64,000 nucleotides of DNA from Staphylococcus sp. MI 10-1553. GTDB taxonomy: Bacteria > Bacillota > Bacilli > Staphylococcales > Staphylococcaceae. A program made the position numbers and the translations under genes. Where the stretch lies: contig NZ_CP048279.1 of the NCBI RefSeq assembly GCF_010365305.1, positions 1,674,001-1,738,000 on the forward strand, written 5' to 3'. This document shows positions 1 to 9,062 of the stretch, piece by piece. How positions within the stretch are numbered: position 1 is the stretch's first letter; every line of letters begins with the position of its first letter. Below the pieces are notes generated by a model. It did no database searches, was not told the origin of the DNA, and saw only the letters and a program-made list of their open reading frames with translations.

Positions 1-1
1 A

Positions 2-319
2 CCTATTGCTGAATACACTTCACCTAAAGCAAATCAACGTGTCATAGTTATGGAAGGTGAGGGCGGTGGTTTAGGTGCTGAAGTGCATATTTATAAATCA
101 GACACAGTACAGATTCCACCTTATGGCATCGTTGAACAACTCGAATTTACGGCACAACACGAAGACGAATTTAATTATGCGTTGAATCAACTGACACATC
201 ACGATATCCCTTTTCAACAACTTAAAAATGATCAACATGAGACGCGTTCTATTCGTGTCAATGATATTAGTGGTTTAGCATTGATTTTAACATTAGCGCA
301 TGCAACGAAAGGAAGTTAA
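2..319 (+). CDS. 3' end of an uncharacterised gene (possible VOC/glyoxalase-fold protein), partial
   Basis: The frame is open from base 2, so the gene starts outside the window; 105 residues and a TAA stop are present. I do not recognise a specific family. The last 45 residues run as a helix-like stretch (EFNYALNQL), a strand (IPFQQL), then ETRSIRV and GLALILTL, which resembles the last beta-alpha-beta-beta unit of glyoxalase/VOC proteins; this is a fold impression, not an identification. The downstream small gene begins three bases after the stop, suggesting cotranscription. An internal ATG at 50 has no obvious Shine-Dalgarno sequence and is unlikely to be the real start. Confidence 0.6.
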   Translation, partial: PIAEYTSPKANQRVIVMEGEGGGLGAEVHIYKSDTVQIPPYGIVEQLEFTAQHEDEFNYALNQLTHHDIPFQQLKNDQHETRSIRVNDISGLALILTLAHATKGS

Positions 320-322
320 ACT

Positions 323-526
323 ATGTTACATGAAACTTGGAAAACGCGTACACCACTTAAAAAAGTGAAAGTCGTTCATACAGATGCAAAGAAATTTACT
401 GTCAGCGATATGTTAACTGTTGGCGAAACATATGATGTCGTTAACGAGACTGAAGAATACTATCAAATTATTGATAATTCAGGACACGTAGGCGGTTATT
501 ACAAAACTTATTTTGAAGAAGTATAA
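323..526 (+). CDS. Small conserved protein, DUF6501-like
   Basis: Sixty-seven residues, preceded by AAGGAAG at good spacing. The pattern [44 protein letters not shown] matches my memory of a Firmicutes family of about 65 residues annotated DUF6501; its function is unknown. The repeated short hydrophobic/charged segments suggest a small all-beta (SH3-like) fold, which is inference. It starts three bases after the upstream gene and is followed by a possible terminator and then the AAA+ ATPase, so it may end the upstream transcript. Confidence 0.75.
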   Translation: MLHETWKTRTPLKKVKVVHTDAKKFTVSDMLTVGETYDVVNETEEYYQIIDNSGHVGGYYKTYFEEV

Positions 527-565
527 GCACTTCTTTCGTTATAACGATTTAAAATTTCAAAAAGC

Positions 566-597
566 GGGGGTATCTCGTCGATACTCACGTCTTTTTT
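566..597 (+). terminator. Possible intrinsic terminator after the DUF6501-like gene
   Basis: GGGTATC and GATACTC form a short stem around TCGTC, followed a few bases later by six T. The stem is short, so readthrough into the AAA+ ATPase gene is plausible. Confidence 0.4.
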
Positions 598-626
598 CAT
601 GCACTTTAACAGAAAGGGAAATGACA

Positions 627-1424
627 ATGGTTAAAGAATTTACTGGTTATATTAACTCCGATGAAACTGTTCTTGGAGATGCAATCAAGCTGTTCGAATT
701 GAATAAAAATATTTTGTTAAAAGGGCCAACTGGTTCAGGAAAAACAAGATTAGCTGAAACTTTAAGCGAAATCACTGAATTACCGATGCATCAAATTAAC
801 TGTTCTGTTGATTTAGATGCAGAAAGTTTACTCGGCTTTAAAACGATTAAAACATCAGATGAAGGCCATCAAGAAATTGTATTTATCGATGGGCCAGTCA
901 TTCGGGCGATGCGTGAAGGTCACATTTTATACATCGACGAAATCAATATGGCGAAACCTGAAACGTTACCAATTTTAAATGGTGTGTTGGACTATCGTCG
1001 TCAACTGACAAACCCATTTACAGGTGAAGTCATCAAAGCCGCACCTGACTTCAAAGTCATTGCAGCCATTAATGAAGGCTATGTCGGGACACTACCGATG
1101 AATGAGGCGTTAAAAAACCGTTTCGTCGTCGTCAATGTAGATTATATTGACGGGCAAACTTTACATGATGTCATAAAAGCGCAAAGTTTATTGCAAGACG
1201 ATCCATTAATTGACCAAATTATTAAATTCAATGCTGATTTACGTACGATGACACAACAAGGGCAATTGTCTGAAGAGGCAGCAAGTATTCGTGCTTTAAT
1301 CGATATGAGTGATTTAGCGACTGTGATGCCGATTGAACGAGCAATTCAGCGTAGTATCATTGATAAATTAGAAGATGAACGTGAACAACAAGCGATAATG
1401 AATGCGGTAGAACTTAACTTTTAG
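627..1424 (+). CDS. MoxR-type AAA+ ATPase, partner of the adjacent VWA protein
   Basis: 265 residues. Walker A GPTGSGKT is at residues 33-40, Walker B ILYIDE near 100-105 and a sensor-1-like VIAAINE follows. This is the MoxR/CobS-like group of AAA+ chaperones, which typically act with a VWA protein to remodel or insert a cofactor into a client; no client is evident here. I chose ATG 627 because the AAAGGGA ribosome-binding site lies about 8 bases upstream; ATG 621 is too close to it and the longer upstream extension runs through the putative terminator. The VWA gene follows after 11 bases, so the two form an operon. Both proteins are probably cytoplasmic. Confidence 0.85.
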   Translation: MVKEFTGYINSDETVLGDAIKLFELNKNILLKGPTGSGKTRLAETLSEITELPMHQINCSVDLDAESLLGFKTIKTSDEGHQEIVFIDGPVIRAMREGHILYIDEINMAKPETLPILNGVLDYRRQLTNPFTGEVIKAAPDFKVIAAINEGYVGTLPMNEALKNRFVVVNVDYIDGQTLHDVIKAQSLLQDDPLIDQIIKFNADLRTMTQQGQLSEEAASIRALIDMSDLATVMPIERAIQRSIIDKLEDEREQQAIMNAVELNF

Positions 1425-1435
1425 AAGGTGATATT

Positions 1436-3325
1436 ATGAGCGATCGCTTTATCATGTTTAACGACGAACAACTTGATGCCATGAAAATGATGATGTTACA
1501 AGATTTGGCACGCTTGTTGTTGAAAAATCCAAATACACAAGTGAAAGTCCACAAATTTCCGTATTATGATGCAATCAATGATGAGTTAATTTGTAGTTCT
1601 TTTTGGGCTCATCGACCTGAACATATTGAACATATCGGACTGAAGACAGACGTTTTACTTGCGACTTATAGTTATTTTGATATGGAACCACAAATTGTCA
1701 GTGAAGTCGTGGCGAATGAAGAAGGATTCAATCATCCGAAACTATATCGTCAACTTTTTAAGATGATGGAAGAGATGCGTATTTTAAATTTAATAGAACG
1801 CGAACGCCCACGTACACAAAAAATGATTCAACTTCGCAAGCAAATACGGCAACAATATAGTGCGTCACAAATTAATGTGTATCAAACAAAAACATTATTT
1901 ACAGATTTGTTCTTTTTAAATTTAGAATATTCATTTTTACGAGATGATTTTTATACAATTCCGCATATTCATCCTGATTTTCAGCCGACATTAGAATTTA
2001 TTTATCAATATTTGCCGGATGCCTTTCAACTTCAGTCAAGTGAAGAAACCATGTATTTAACGCAAAGGATGATGTATCAAGTAGATGACTGGTTAGACGA
2101 AGATATGTTAAATGAATATTATCACATCCCGCGCCACGTCTATGAAGCATTATGCCAATTTACACTTGAAGATTTGAAACGTGTCGATGCCGCAAATACG
2201 AATCAGCATAATGGAACTGAAGAGGACGATGTCGAAACTGAAAAAATAGAGTCTAAAAATATTGATAGCGAATCTGCTGGTGGTGCTTATCTCGAAATGG
2301 AACTCCATGAAGGCGAAAACAGTGATGTACTGGGTGATGATAGTGCACGTGAAGGTGACAGCACTGATGATATGACAGACATGATGAGTAAAAAAGGCAA
2401 AGGTTCAAACGATACTTTAAATGATCAAGAAGGTGGCGAACAAGGGCCTTCAAATGCATTACTGAGTCTTAAAGGTATTAACCAATATGTGGATATCAAG
2501 TGGAATGTGCCAGATATTTTACCAGAATACATTGAAAGTTATCGTCAAGTTCAAACATCTGTCCAATTTGAAATCAAGGATCTTATTCAAATTATTAAAA
2601 AGACGATTGATCGTGAATATCAAGACGTGCGTACGAATTTAACGAAAGGCCGTTTGCAGCGTAACTTGGTCAATTGGTTTATAGATGATCAGTACAAACT
2701 ATTTTATAAAAAAGCTGACCAAAGCCGTACTTTTGACGCTACTTTTACATTATTAATTGATGCATCAGCAAGTATGCACGACAAAATGGACGAAACGATT
2801 AAAGGCGTTGTGTTATTCCATGAAACATTGAAAGCACTCAATGTAAAACATGAAATACTTGCGTTTAATGAAGATGCGTTTGATGCAGATGCACAATATC
2901 AACCGAATATTATAGATGAGATAATTAATTACCATCAGTCAACATTCAATACCGAAGCACCGAGAATAATGTCACTGACGCCTCAAGACGATAATCGCGA
3001 TGGGGTAGCGATTCGTGTCGCAAGTAATCGCTTATTGTCTCGTTCGGAACTACAGCGTTTTCTCATTGTCTTTTCGGACGGTGAACCTTCTGCATTTAAC
3101 TATAGTCAAGACGGCATTTTGGATACGTATGAAGCTGTTGAAAACTCACGCAAACTCGGTATCGAAGTGTTCAACGTGTTTTTAAGTCAAGAGCCAATGA
3201 CTGAATCGATCGAACAGACCATTCATAACATTTATGGACAATATGCCATCTTTGTCGAAGGTGTCGAACATTTGCCAAGCTTACTTTCACCACTACTGAA
3301 AAAGTTGTTATTGAAGTCGTTTTAG
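1436..3325 (+). CDS. VWA-domain protein (CobT/CoxE-like), partner of the MoxR ATPase
   Basis: 629 residues with a strong AAGGTG ribosome-binding site. The C-terminal third is a von Willebrand A domain with the MIDAS signature DASAS at residues 442-446. An acidic low-complexity linker (roughly residues 260-340, rich in E, D, S, G) separates it from an N-terminal region I cannot assign. This acidic-linker-plus-VWA layout is what CobT has, but there is no cobalamin locus nearby and the client is unknown. No signal peptide or membrane segment is seen, so it is probably cytoplasmic with the ATPase. In S. aureus I recall a similar pair next to brnQ, so this is core genome and not an insertion. Confidence 0.85.
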   Translation: MSDRFIMFNDEQLDAMKMMMLQDLARLLLKNPNTQVKVHKFPYYDAINDELICSSFWAHRPEHIEHIGLKTDVLLATYSYFDMEPQIVSEVVANEEGFNHPKLYRQLFKMMEEMRILNLIERERPRTQKMIQLRKQIRQQYSASQINVYQTKTLFTDLFFLNLEYSFLRDDFYTIPHIHPDFQPTLEFIYQYLPDAFQLQSSEETMYLTQRMMYQVDDWLDEDMLNEYYHIPRHVYEALCQFTLEDLKRVDAANTNQHNGTEEDDVETEKIESKNIDSESAGGAYLEMELHEGENSDVLGDDSAREGDSTDDMTDMMSKKGKGSNDTLNDQEGGEQGPSNALLSLKGINQYVDIKWNVPDILPEYIESYRQVQTSVQFEIKDLIQIIKKTIDREYQDVRTNLTKGRLQRNLVNWFIDDQYKLFYKKADQSRTFDATFTLLIDASASMHDKMDETIKGVVLFHETLKALNVKHEILAFNEDAFDADAQYQPNIIDEIINYHQSTFNTEAPRIMSLTPQDDNRDGVAIRVASNRLLSRSELQRFLIVFSDGEPSAFNYSQDGILDTYEAVENSRKLGIEVFNVFLSQEPMTESIEQTIHNIYGQYAIFVEGVEHLPSLLSPLLKKLLLKSF

Positions 3326-3443
3326 TCATTTTTTGTCTATTTTGTAACAACAATTTTCAAATTTTCAGAAATTTTATAGACGGCTACACGTTCTTGTGAT
3401 AGAATGAATCATATTTTATTTAGAAATTTTAAGGAGTAGCGTT

Positions 3444-4790
3444 ATGAATAAAAACACTTTATTTATTGGGTTTATGTTATTTGCCATCTTTTTTGGTGCA
3501 GGGAACTTGATTTTCCCACCAAATTTAGGACTAGAAAGTGGACAATTCTTTTGGCCGTCAATTTTAGCTTTTGTCATTACGGGTATTGGTCTTCCGTTGA
3601 TGGGCGTGATAGTAGGTGCCTTAGACAAACAAGGTTACATTGGTTCAATTAACAAAATACATCCCGTTTTCTCAGTTGTATTTTTAGTTTCGATTTATTT
3701 AACGATCGGACCGTTATTTGCCATTCCACGTACAGCATCAACGTCTTTCGAGATGACTGTGACACCGATTATTCATTCGAGTAGTCCAGTTTGGTTATTC
3801 GTTTTCTCAGTTATCTATTTCTTAATCGTGTTGTACTTATGTTTGAACCCTGGCAAAATCGTTGACCGTATCGGTGCCATTTTAACACCACTTCTTTTAA
3901 TCACGATTATTGCGATGATTATTAAAGGTTTCGTAGATTTTGGAGGTAGCGCACAAAACACTGCTAACCCTGAGGCATATACTTCTGCGTTAGGTGGTTT
4001 TTCTAAAGGTTTCACTGAAGGTTACTTAACGATGGATGCGATTGCGGCAATTGCGTTTTCAATGATTGTTGTAAATGCAATTAAAGCTACAGGGATTAAA
4101 CACGCGAATGATATTTTCAAACAAACTGCAATGGCAGGTATCATTGCTGCCATCGCTTTAGCAATCATTTACATTTCTTTAGGATTCATTGGTAACCATA
4201 TGATCATTCCTGAAGAAACAATGAAAAAATTAGTTGAAAATGACCAAAACATCGGCGCTTACTTGCTCATTACGATGGCGGATACAGGTTTTGGTTCATT
4301 AGGCAAATATTTACTCGGTATTATCGTGGCACTGGCTTGTTTAACGACAGCTTGTGGTTTAATCGTATCAGTAAGTGAATATTTCAACAGTATTTTACCT
4401 AAAATTTCATATAAAGTTTATGTCTTCATCTTTACAATCATCAGCTTTATTTTATCGAACTTAGGTTTAAATGCAGTAATTAAACTTTCAATTCCTGTAT
4501 TATTGATTGTTTATCCAATCGCCATTACAACTGTACTTTTAATTTTAATCGCACGTCTTGTACCGACACGTCCGATTACACAACAAATTACTGTCGCAGT
4601 CGTAACGATTGAGTCAATTCTTAGTGTCATCAATGCAAATGGTTGGGCGAAAATTGGTTTTATCAATCAATTGCCATTACATGAACATTCATTAGAGTGG
4701 TTCCCAATCGCTGTCATTACGATAATTATCGGCTACATTATTGGTGCATTTATGAAAAACTCTGATATCATCGTGTACGAAAAAGAATAA
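3444..4790 (+). CDS. brnQ: Branched-chain amino acid/cation symporter BrnQ
   Basis: 448 residues, about 12 hydrophobic segments, opening with the LIVCS-family pattern [15 protein letters not shown] (here [15 protein letters not shown]) in the first 35 residues. Family members import leucine, isoleucine and valine with Na+ or H+. The start at 3444 is preceded by AAGGAG. It stands alone: its own leader upstream and a clear terminator at 4808. Staphylococci carry several BrnQ paralogues, and this copy's substrate preference cannot be told from sequence alone. Confidence 0.92.
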   Translation: MNKNTLFIGFMLFAIFFGAGNLIFPPNLGLESGQFFWPSILAFVITGIGLPLMGVIVGALDKQGYIGSINKIHPVFSVVFLVSIYLTIGPLFAIPRTASTSFEMTVTPIIHSSSPVWLFVFSVIYFLIVLYLCLNPGKIVDRIGAILTPLLLITIIAMIIKGFVDFGGSAQNTANPEAYTSALGGFSKGFTEGYLTMDAIAAIAFSMIVVNAIKATGIKHANDIFKQTAMAGIIAAIALAIIYISLGFIGNHMIIPEETMKKLVENDQNIGAYLLITMADTGFGSLGKYLLGIIVALACLTTACGLIVSVSEYFNSILPKISYKVYVFIFTIISFILSNLGLNAVIKLSIPVLLIVYPIAITTVLLILIARLVPTRPITQQITVAVVTIESILSVINANGWAKIGFINQLPLHEHSLEWFPIAVITIIIGYIIGAFMKNSDIIVYEKE

Positions 4791-4807
4791 GATGAACATC
4801 AATAACA

Positions 4808-4842
4808 AGACAAGTCGCATTTCTGTGGCTTGTCTTTTTTAT
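4808..4842 (+). terminator. Intrinsic terminator of brnQ
   Basis: Stem AGACAAG/CTTGTCT closing a 14-base loop, followed directly by a run of T. Confidence 0.85.
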
Positions 4843-5150
4843 ATCGTAAAATTCCATATACTTCTCATTCCATTAAACCCAATCATTTGTAAATGACGTT
4901 TATTTTATTGATAGGGTGGTGAATGAAAAAAGTTGAACGATATAGTTTCATTCACAATTTTATTTCAACTTTCAACTTTCATTATCATCTTTTAAATTTG
5001 CAATCGTACTTTAAATCAATATGACTTCCCACTATCTCACGTACGCAATAAATAAGAGATGAAATTGAATGTTACTGTTCATTTAAAGCACCATTGTTAT
5101 ATTGAAGTTATCAGATGATGACTTATGTTTAGAGGAGATGTTCATTTTTT
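4843..5150. other. Gene-free stretch between brnQ and the opuD pseudogene
   Basis: AT-rich, no convincing ORF. It contains a perfect 10-bp inverted repeat, GTGAATGAAA (4919-4928) and TTTCATTCAC (4946-4955), and beyond it TTCAACTTTCAACTTTCATT, which could pair alternatively with AATGAAA..AGTTGAA. This may be the old leader or operator of the betaine transporter gene. A ribosome-binding site AGAGGAG remains just before the pseudogene start. Confidence 0.5.
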
Positions 5151-5756
5151 ATGAAAGAAAACCAAAAATTGTCAAAAGCTTTTCTGTATTCTGCCATTCT
5201 TGTTTTCCTGATGTTGTTATTAGGCGTATTCTTCCCAAAGCAGTTTGGTAAAGTGTCAGGACAAATCGGCAGGTGGATTATTAATACATTTGGCTGGTAC
5301 TACATGATGACGATGACTTTTATTGTGTTTTTCAGTTTATTTCTTATTTTTAGTCCAATAGGGAAATTGCGTTTAGGAAAACCAGATGATGAGCCAGAGT
5401 TCAAAACAATATCTTGGCTCGCTATGTTATTTAGTACGGGGATGGGGATTGGTCTCGTTTTTACGGTGCCACTGAACCGATGACACACTATTTAACGCCA
5501 CCGAATACGTCACCTGAAATAAACGCAGCGATTATGGATGCGATGCGTTCAGCCTTTTCCATTCCATTAGGGGATACATCCTTGGGCCATGTATGGTATC
5601 GTGGCACTATCCTCGCATATTTCCAATTTAGAACGTCGTCATCTCGGCTTAACACTTACACCAGATAAAGAAAGTATGCGTGAATATATCTCTGAATCGA
5701 GAAAAGATGAGAATGATGAACTCGATCGTAAAGAAACAGATGATTATGTATATTAA
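5151..5756 (+). pseudogene. Decayed BCCT glycine betaine transporter (opuD-like)
   Basis: The first 105 codons match the intact OpuD at 52113-53747 (shared FSPIGKL, ISWLAMLFS, GMGIGLVF). Just after GLVF one base is missing from a T-run near 5460, so the frame breaks; the other frame resumes with YGATEPMTHYL-like coding. A second break lies near 5565-5580, after which WAMYGIVALS can be read. Coding then jumps to the protein's C-terminus (LGLTLTPDKESMREYI, ending DDYVY). Compared with the 544-residue paralogue, about 340 internal residues are gone. It still has a good ribosome-binding site and a terminator, so it was lost recently enough to be recognisable. The intact paralogue presumably covers betaine uptake. 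Confidence 0.9.
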
Positions 5757-5797
5757 CAAAAAACAGGCTTGGACACAGTTACCAAGCCTGTTTTTTG
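5757..5797. terminator. Bidirectional terminator between opuD pseudogene and telA
   Basis: Perfect 10-bp stem ACAGGCTTGG/CCAAGCCTGT with A-run on the left and T-run on the right, serving convergent genes. Confidence 0.9.
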
Positions 5798-5804
5798 TGG
5801 TTTT

Positions 5805-6971
5805 TTACTGACCGTCGCGCTGAACTTTCGCTGTTGTTAAACGTGCTTTCAAATCTGATTCTAATGCGAGTAAATCTTTCTCAGCCTGTTGACGCTTTTC
5901 ACGGCCTTCTTGTTGAATTTGTAATGTTTCTTCAATCGTTTGAATAATATTATCTTGTGTCGTCTTCAATGTTTCAATATCGACAATACCGCGCTCATTT
6001 TCTTCTGCAGTGACACGCGCATTTTGACGCAACATTTCAGAATTACGTAATAAAATTTCATTCGTTGTATCTGTCACTTGCTTTTGTGCTATCGCAGCCT
6101 TTTGTTGACGCTGCAATGTTAATGCGATTGCCATTTGATTTTTCCATAACGGAATACTTGTTAAAATAGAACTTTGAATTTTTTCAGCTAATGCTTGGTT
6201 TACATTTTGAATCATCCGTATTTGCGGTGCAGATTGTAAAGAAATTTGGCGTGATAATTTTAAATCATAAATCCGTTTATCAAGGCGGTCGACAAACTGC
6301 TCCATATCCGCAACATCTTGGACAGCCATTTGGTCGTCGGCATCTTTCACTCTCTGACGCATATCTGGCAAAACGTGTTGTTCAATTTCTGTTTTCTTTT
6401 GTTCTGCCGCTGCAATATAAAGATTAAGTACATCAAAATAGTCTTTATTTTGCTGATACAAGCCATCCAACAGCTGAATATCTTTCACCAGCAATGCTTT
6501 ATTTTTATCTAGCTCTATTGAAATACGATCGACTTGTGAGCTCACAGATTGCATACGTGAAAAAAGTTGCTGCATCGAATTTTTTGAGCGTTTGAACAAT
6601 TTTTTGAGGAAATTGTCGTTTTGTTGTGATAGCTCATCCGGATTTACTTCTTTCAACTTTTTCATCAACTGTTCCAATGTTTCACCAATTGGTCCCACAT
6701 CTTTCGACTGAATTTCATCCAACATTTGATGTGAAAAATGAGAAAGATGCGTTTGTGCATTTGAACCAAATTTCAATAAGCTATCATGATTTAATGGTTC
6801 GATTTGCTCTGCTAAACTTTGAATTTTTTGGCGATCTTGATCATTAAAATGTTGGTTTAAATATTTTGTTTCTACTTCCGTCACTTCTGCTGTCTTTGGA
6901 TAATCAAAATCATTAAAATACGCATCTAATGGATGAGTACTTGTTTCACTCGTGAGATCATTTGACTTCAT
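5805..6971 (-). CDS. telA: TelA/KlaA-family protein (toxic anion resistance)
   Basis: 388 residues, almost wholly alpha-helical and charged, with the TelA-family pattern of long amphipathic helices (QRQQKAAIAQKQVTDTTNEILL) and no membrane segment. The family is named for plasmid tellurite resistance, but chromosomal copies in Firmicutes are linked to general envelope or antimicrobial stress and the biochemical activity is unknown. The gene overlaps the end of the xpaC-like gene by four bases (ATGA), indicating translational coupling, which matches the usual xpaC-telA pairing. It ends at the shared terminator with the opuD relic. Confidence 0.88.
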   Translation of the reverse strand: MKSNDLTSETSTHPLDAYFNDFDYPKTAEVTEVETKYLNQHFNDQDRQKIQSLAEQIEPLNHDSLLKFGSNAQTHLSHFSHQMLDEIQSKDVGPIGETLEQLMKKLKEVNPDELSQQNDNFLKKLFKRSKNSMQQLFSRMQSVSSQVDRISIELDKNKALLVKDIQLLDGLYQQNKDYFDVLNLYIAAAEQKKTEIEQHVLPDMRQRVKDADDQMAVQDVADMEQFVDRLDKRIYDLKLSRQISLQSAPQIRMIQNVNQALAEKIQSSILTSIPLWKNQMAIALTLQRQQKAAIAQKQVTDTTNEILLRNSEMLRQNARVTAEENERGIVDIETLKTTQDNIIQTIEETLQIQQEGREKRQQAEKDLLALESDLKARLTTAKVQRDGQ

Positions 6972-7612
6972 GAATCATTCTCCATTTCTTTAGTATTTCT
7001 TCTTTGGTACATTTCATTGAGTCGCATTTCAGTATCCAACTGTTCATAATCTTGCGCATTAATTTGCTTTAAATCTGCAATGAGTGTACGCTTCACTTCT
7101 TCTAAAGTAATTCGTGTTTGTTGTAGCATTTGTCGTTCGTTGTCCGCTTTAAGTGGCATTTTAGCAAGCCTCGTATAACTTTCAACTAAGTTCAACGCAT
7201 TATCAATATGCGAGTAGTAAAAGCTTTCAATATTGAAAAACTGAAAAGGTCGTTGCTTAATAGCTGAATTAATTGTACGAGATAATCGGTAAATATCATT
7301 CACTAACTTGAAATCTTGTATCGATCTTATTTTTATAAATGACTTTAAAATACGCTTATTTTTGCTTTGAACTAAGTTAATTTGATGTATAATGTAGTGA
7401 TAATCTTTACGCGTCAAATTCATTTCTTTCAAATAGGCACGTGAAGTCAGACGTTGTGTAGGTACATAACCGACCACAAAACCAGCGATACCGATGACGA
7501 AATCTATTAAAAATGTATAATCTAAAATGACACTTGTAAAAAAGGCGATAACTGCAACAGGCACCCCAACCATGGCGCCCCAAACCCTCGATAATAAATA
7601 TCTCATATTCAT
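6968..7612 (-). CDS. xpaC: XpaC-like membrane-anchored protein (5-bromo-4-chloroindolyl phosphate hydrolysis family)
   Basis: 214 residues. Two hydrophobic segments within about the first 50 residues (VGVPVAVIAFF; FVIGIAGFVVGYV) anchor it in the membrane; the remainder is a charged helical cytosolic domain. It matches the Bacillus XpaC family, which was named for an indolyl-phosphate phenotype though no phosphatase motif is visible. It is translationally coupled to telA, and the pair probably acts as a membrane-tethered complex (inference). It lies only six bases downstream of acyP, so acyP-xpaC-telA may be one transcript. Confidence 0.82.
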   Translation of the reverse strand: MNMRYLLSRVWGAMVGVPVAVIAFFTSVILDYTFLIDFVIGIAGFVVGYVPTQRLTSRAYLKEMNLTRKDYHYIIHQINLVQSKNKRILKSFIKIRSIQDFKLVNDIYRLSRTINSAIKQRPFQFFNIESFYYSHIDNALNLVESYTRLAKMPLKADNERQMLQQTRITLEEVKRTLIADLKQINAQDYEQLDTEMRLNEMYQRRNTKEMENDS

Positions 7613-7618
7613 CTTCCT

Positions 7619-7891
7619 TTATGAAATCGCTCTAAAGTTATGATATTGTTCGTTAATTTCAAGTTCATCTATTGTATATGTTTCCACACGTGAAGCAGGG
7701 GAGGCCCCATTAATGACTGCCTGAGTAAAGGACTCAAGTGACGCATCATCACCTTGTGCGTGCACCTCTACATAATCCTCAATATTTCTCACTGTGCCTT
7801 TGATTTGATACTTCAAGGCTAATCGTTCTGTAAAATAACGAAATCCAACCCTTTGAACACGTCCATATACTCGGATTAAATAATATTTCAT
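7619..7891 (-). CDS. acyP: Acylphosphatase
   Basis: 90 residues with the family signature: VQRVGFRYF containing the phosphate-binding Arg, and GTVRNIEDYVEV containing the catalytic Asn. It hydrolyses acyl phosphates such as acetyl phosphate or carbamoyl phosphate. I place the start at ATG 7891 with GGAGGGGTG upstream; a GTG three codons earlier lies in the ribosome-binding site. The first variable residue of the signature is Arg where many homologues have Gly (GRVQ-R-VGF), probably tolerated. It heads the probable acyP-xpaC-telA operon. Confidence 0.92.
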   Translation of the reverse strand: MKYYLIRVYGRVQRVGFRYFTERLALKYQIKGTVRNIEDYVEVHAQGDDASLESFTQAVINGASPASRVETYTIDELEINEQYHNFRAIS

Positions 7892-8049
7892 GCATTTCAC
7901 CCCTCCACTTAATTATAAGTATTTTCAGTGCAAAAGACTAATATTTAAGTTTCATATCACTTATTTTTAGGTCTTTTAGCTTGCTTTTTAAATTTAAAGA
8001 TACTATCTTTTTTAGTAAGACTTTTTTTACCTATAGGGGGACGTTAGTT

Positions 8050-8358
8050 ATGTGGGAAGTTGCTAAGGTTCGTGCAGACTATGAAGGTTGGTGGTTATTC
8101 GATGATTGGCCAGAACACATCATTGATTCGCAAAAATTTGATACATTTGAAGCATTTGAACAAGCTTATCAACGTATGATTCAACAAGCCAAAACGGATT
8201 ATGATAATTTTATTGTTGGGAAATATAACATTTATGCATTTTATAATAATTGTGATCTAAACTTTTGTGAGGATTGTGATGAAGATTTACAGATTTTTTA
8301 TAGCTTCATTACTTTAAAAAATGAAAAAATATATTTGAATTTGCCAATTATAGACTAA
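8050..8358 (+). CDS. DUF1033-like small acidic protein
   Basis: 102 residues starting MWEVAKVRADYEGWWLFDDW, with AGGGGGAC upstream of ATG 8050. The tryptophan-rich N-terminus (GWWLFDDWPEH) and the acidic, cysteine-containing segment NCDLNFCEDCDEDLQIF match my memory of the Firmicutes DUF1033 family, whose function is unknown. The pair FCEDC could bind a metal, but two cysteines are not enough to claim it. Upstream in-frame alternative starts have no ribosome-binding site. It has no obvious operon partner and is followed by the cspA promoter. Confidence 0.78.
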   Translation: MWEVAKVRADYEGWWLFDDWPEHIIDSQKFDTFEAFEQAYQRMIQQAKTDYDNFIVGKYNIYAFYNNCDLNFCEDCDEDLQIFYSFITLKNEKIYLNLPIID

Positions 8359-8380
8359 TCAATAAATTTTAAATTCTATA

Positions 8381-8409
8381 TTGCAAATATTGTCACATTA
8401 CCTTATAAT
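8381..8409 (+). promoter_or_regulatory. cspA promoter
   Basis: TTGCAA at 8381-8386 and TATAAT at 8404-8409 with a 17-base spacer. Transcription would begin near 8416, giving a leader of about 135 bases before the cspA start, typical of cold-shock genes. Confidence 0.75.
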
Positions 8410-8415
8410 AGGGGT

Positions 8416-8550
8416 AAGCAATGGCATTATTCCATATTGCAAAGAATATTTTTCAGTTTTTATTTATCGAATTTATAAAGAATGAATCAGTATTTTTTGT
8501 AATATGCGAATAGCGCATATTGAATTTTAGTCTTGGAGGTTTCACAGATT
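8416..8550 (+). promoter_or_regulatory. cspA 5' leader with perfect hairpin next to the ribosome-binding site
   Basis: The leader holds AATATGCG (8501-8508) and CGCATATT (8514-8521), a perfect 8-bp stem with a 5-base loop, 13 bases before GGAGGT at 8535. Staphylococcal cspA leaders are known to be structured, RNase III-processed and bound by CspA; this hairpin is the obvious candidate element. Confidence 0.6.
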
Positions 8551-8751
8551 ATGAAACAAGGTACAGTAAAATGGTTTAACGCTGAAAAAGGTTTTGGTTT
8601 TATCGAAGTAGAAGGAGAAAACGACGTATTCGTACACTTCTCTGCAATCAACCAAGAAGGTTACAAATCATTAGATGAAGGTCAATCAGTTGAATTTGAA
8701 GTAGTTGAAGGCGACCGCGGTCCTCAAGCTGCAAACGTTGTAAAACTATAA
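8551..8751 (+). CDS. cspA: Major cold-shock protein CspA
   Basis: 66 residues, full length for the family, with RNP1 KGFGFI and RNP2 VFVHF. It is a cytoplasmic single-stranded nucleic acid chaperone and in staphylococci an autoregulator. ATG 8551 follows GGAGGT at ideal spacing; an upstream TTG that overlaps this ribosome-binding site is rejected. The gene is monocistronic: it has its own promoter and structured leader, and a UUCG-loop terminator right after the stop. Confidence 0.97.
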   Translation: MKQGTVKWFNAEKGFGFIEVEGENDVFVHFSAINQEGYKSLDEGQSVEFEVVEGDRGPQAANVVKL

Positions 8752-8774
8752 TAAATAGATGCAATATTGACTTA

Positions 8775-8811
8775 GAAAAAAGCAGTGAAGTTCGCTTCGC
8801 TGTTTTTTTGT
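8775..8811 (+). terminator. cspA terminator
   Basis: AGCAGTGAAG-TTCG-CTTCGCTGTT stem with a UUCG tetraloop followed by seven T. Confidence 0.88.
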
Positions 8812-8821
8812 TTTTTTATAA

Positions 8822-8941
8822 ATGTTTTTATCCTGTTATAAAGAAGATGGTCCTTTTGAAACATTCGAATCTCCAGAAGGCTTTGACGATTTAACAGACG
8901 AAGAAATCAGATATTTAGCCTTTGGAATTAAACCCGAATAA
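8822..8941 (+). pseudogene. 39-codon ORF, probably the 3' remnant of a small gene
   Basis: Encodes a 39-residue acidic peptide with a natural-looking composition (PFETFESPEGFDDLTDEEIRY). An in-frame stop precedes the ATG, no ribosome-binding site is visible, and the sequence starts only a few bases after the cspA terminator, so the 5' part seems to be missing. A dedicated terminator directly after the stop shows that a real gene once ended here. I do not recognise the product. Confidence 0.45.
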
Positions 8942-8978
8942 GCACCTAACCGATAAAAAGGTAAGGTGCTCTTTTTTT
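8941..8978 (+). terminator. Terminator after the 39-codon ORF
   Basis: AGCACCT/AGGTGCT stem followed by seven T. Confidence 0.85.
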
Positions 8979-9062
8979 AACTATTACATCGTCGAAAATC
9001 AACACGTAAAAAGCGTCGGTCCTAGGAAGCAATCATTTCTTGCCTCATATGATGATTGGCAT

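Noticed and set aside
6191..6427. Plus-strand ORF inside telA
   Set aside because: Shadow of a helical, Gln-rich gene; no start signals.
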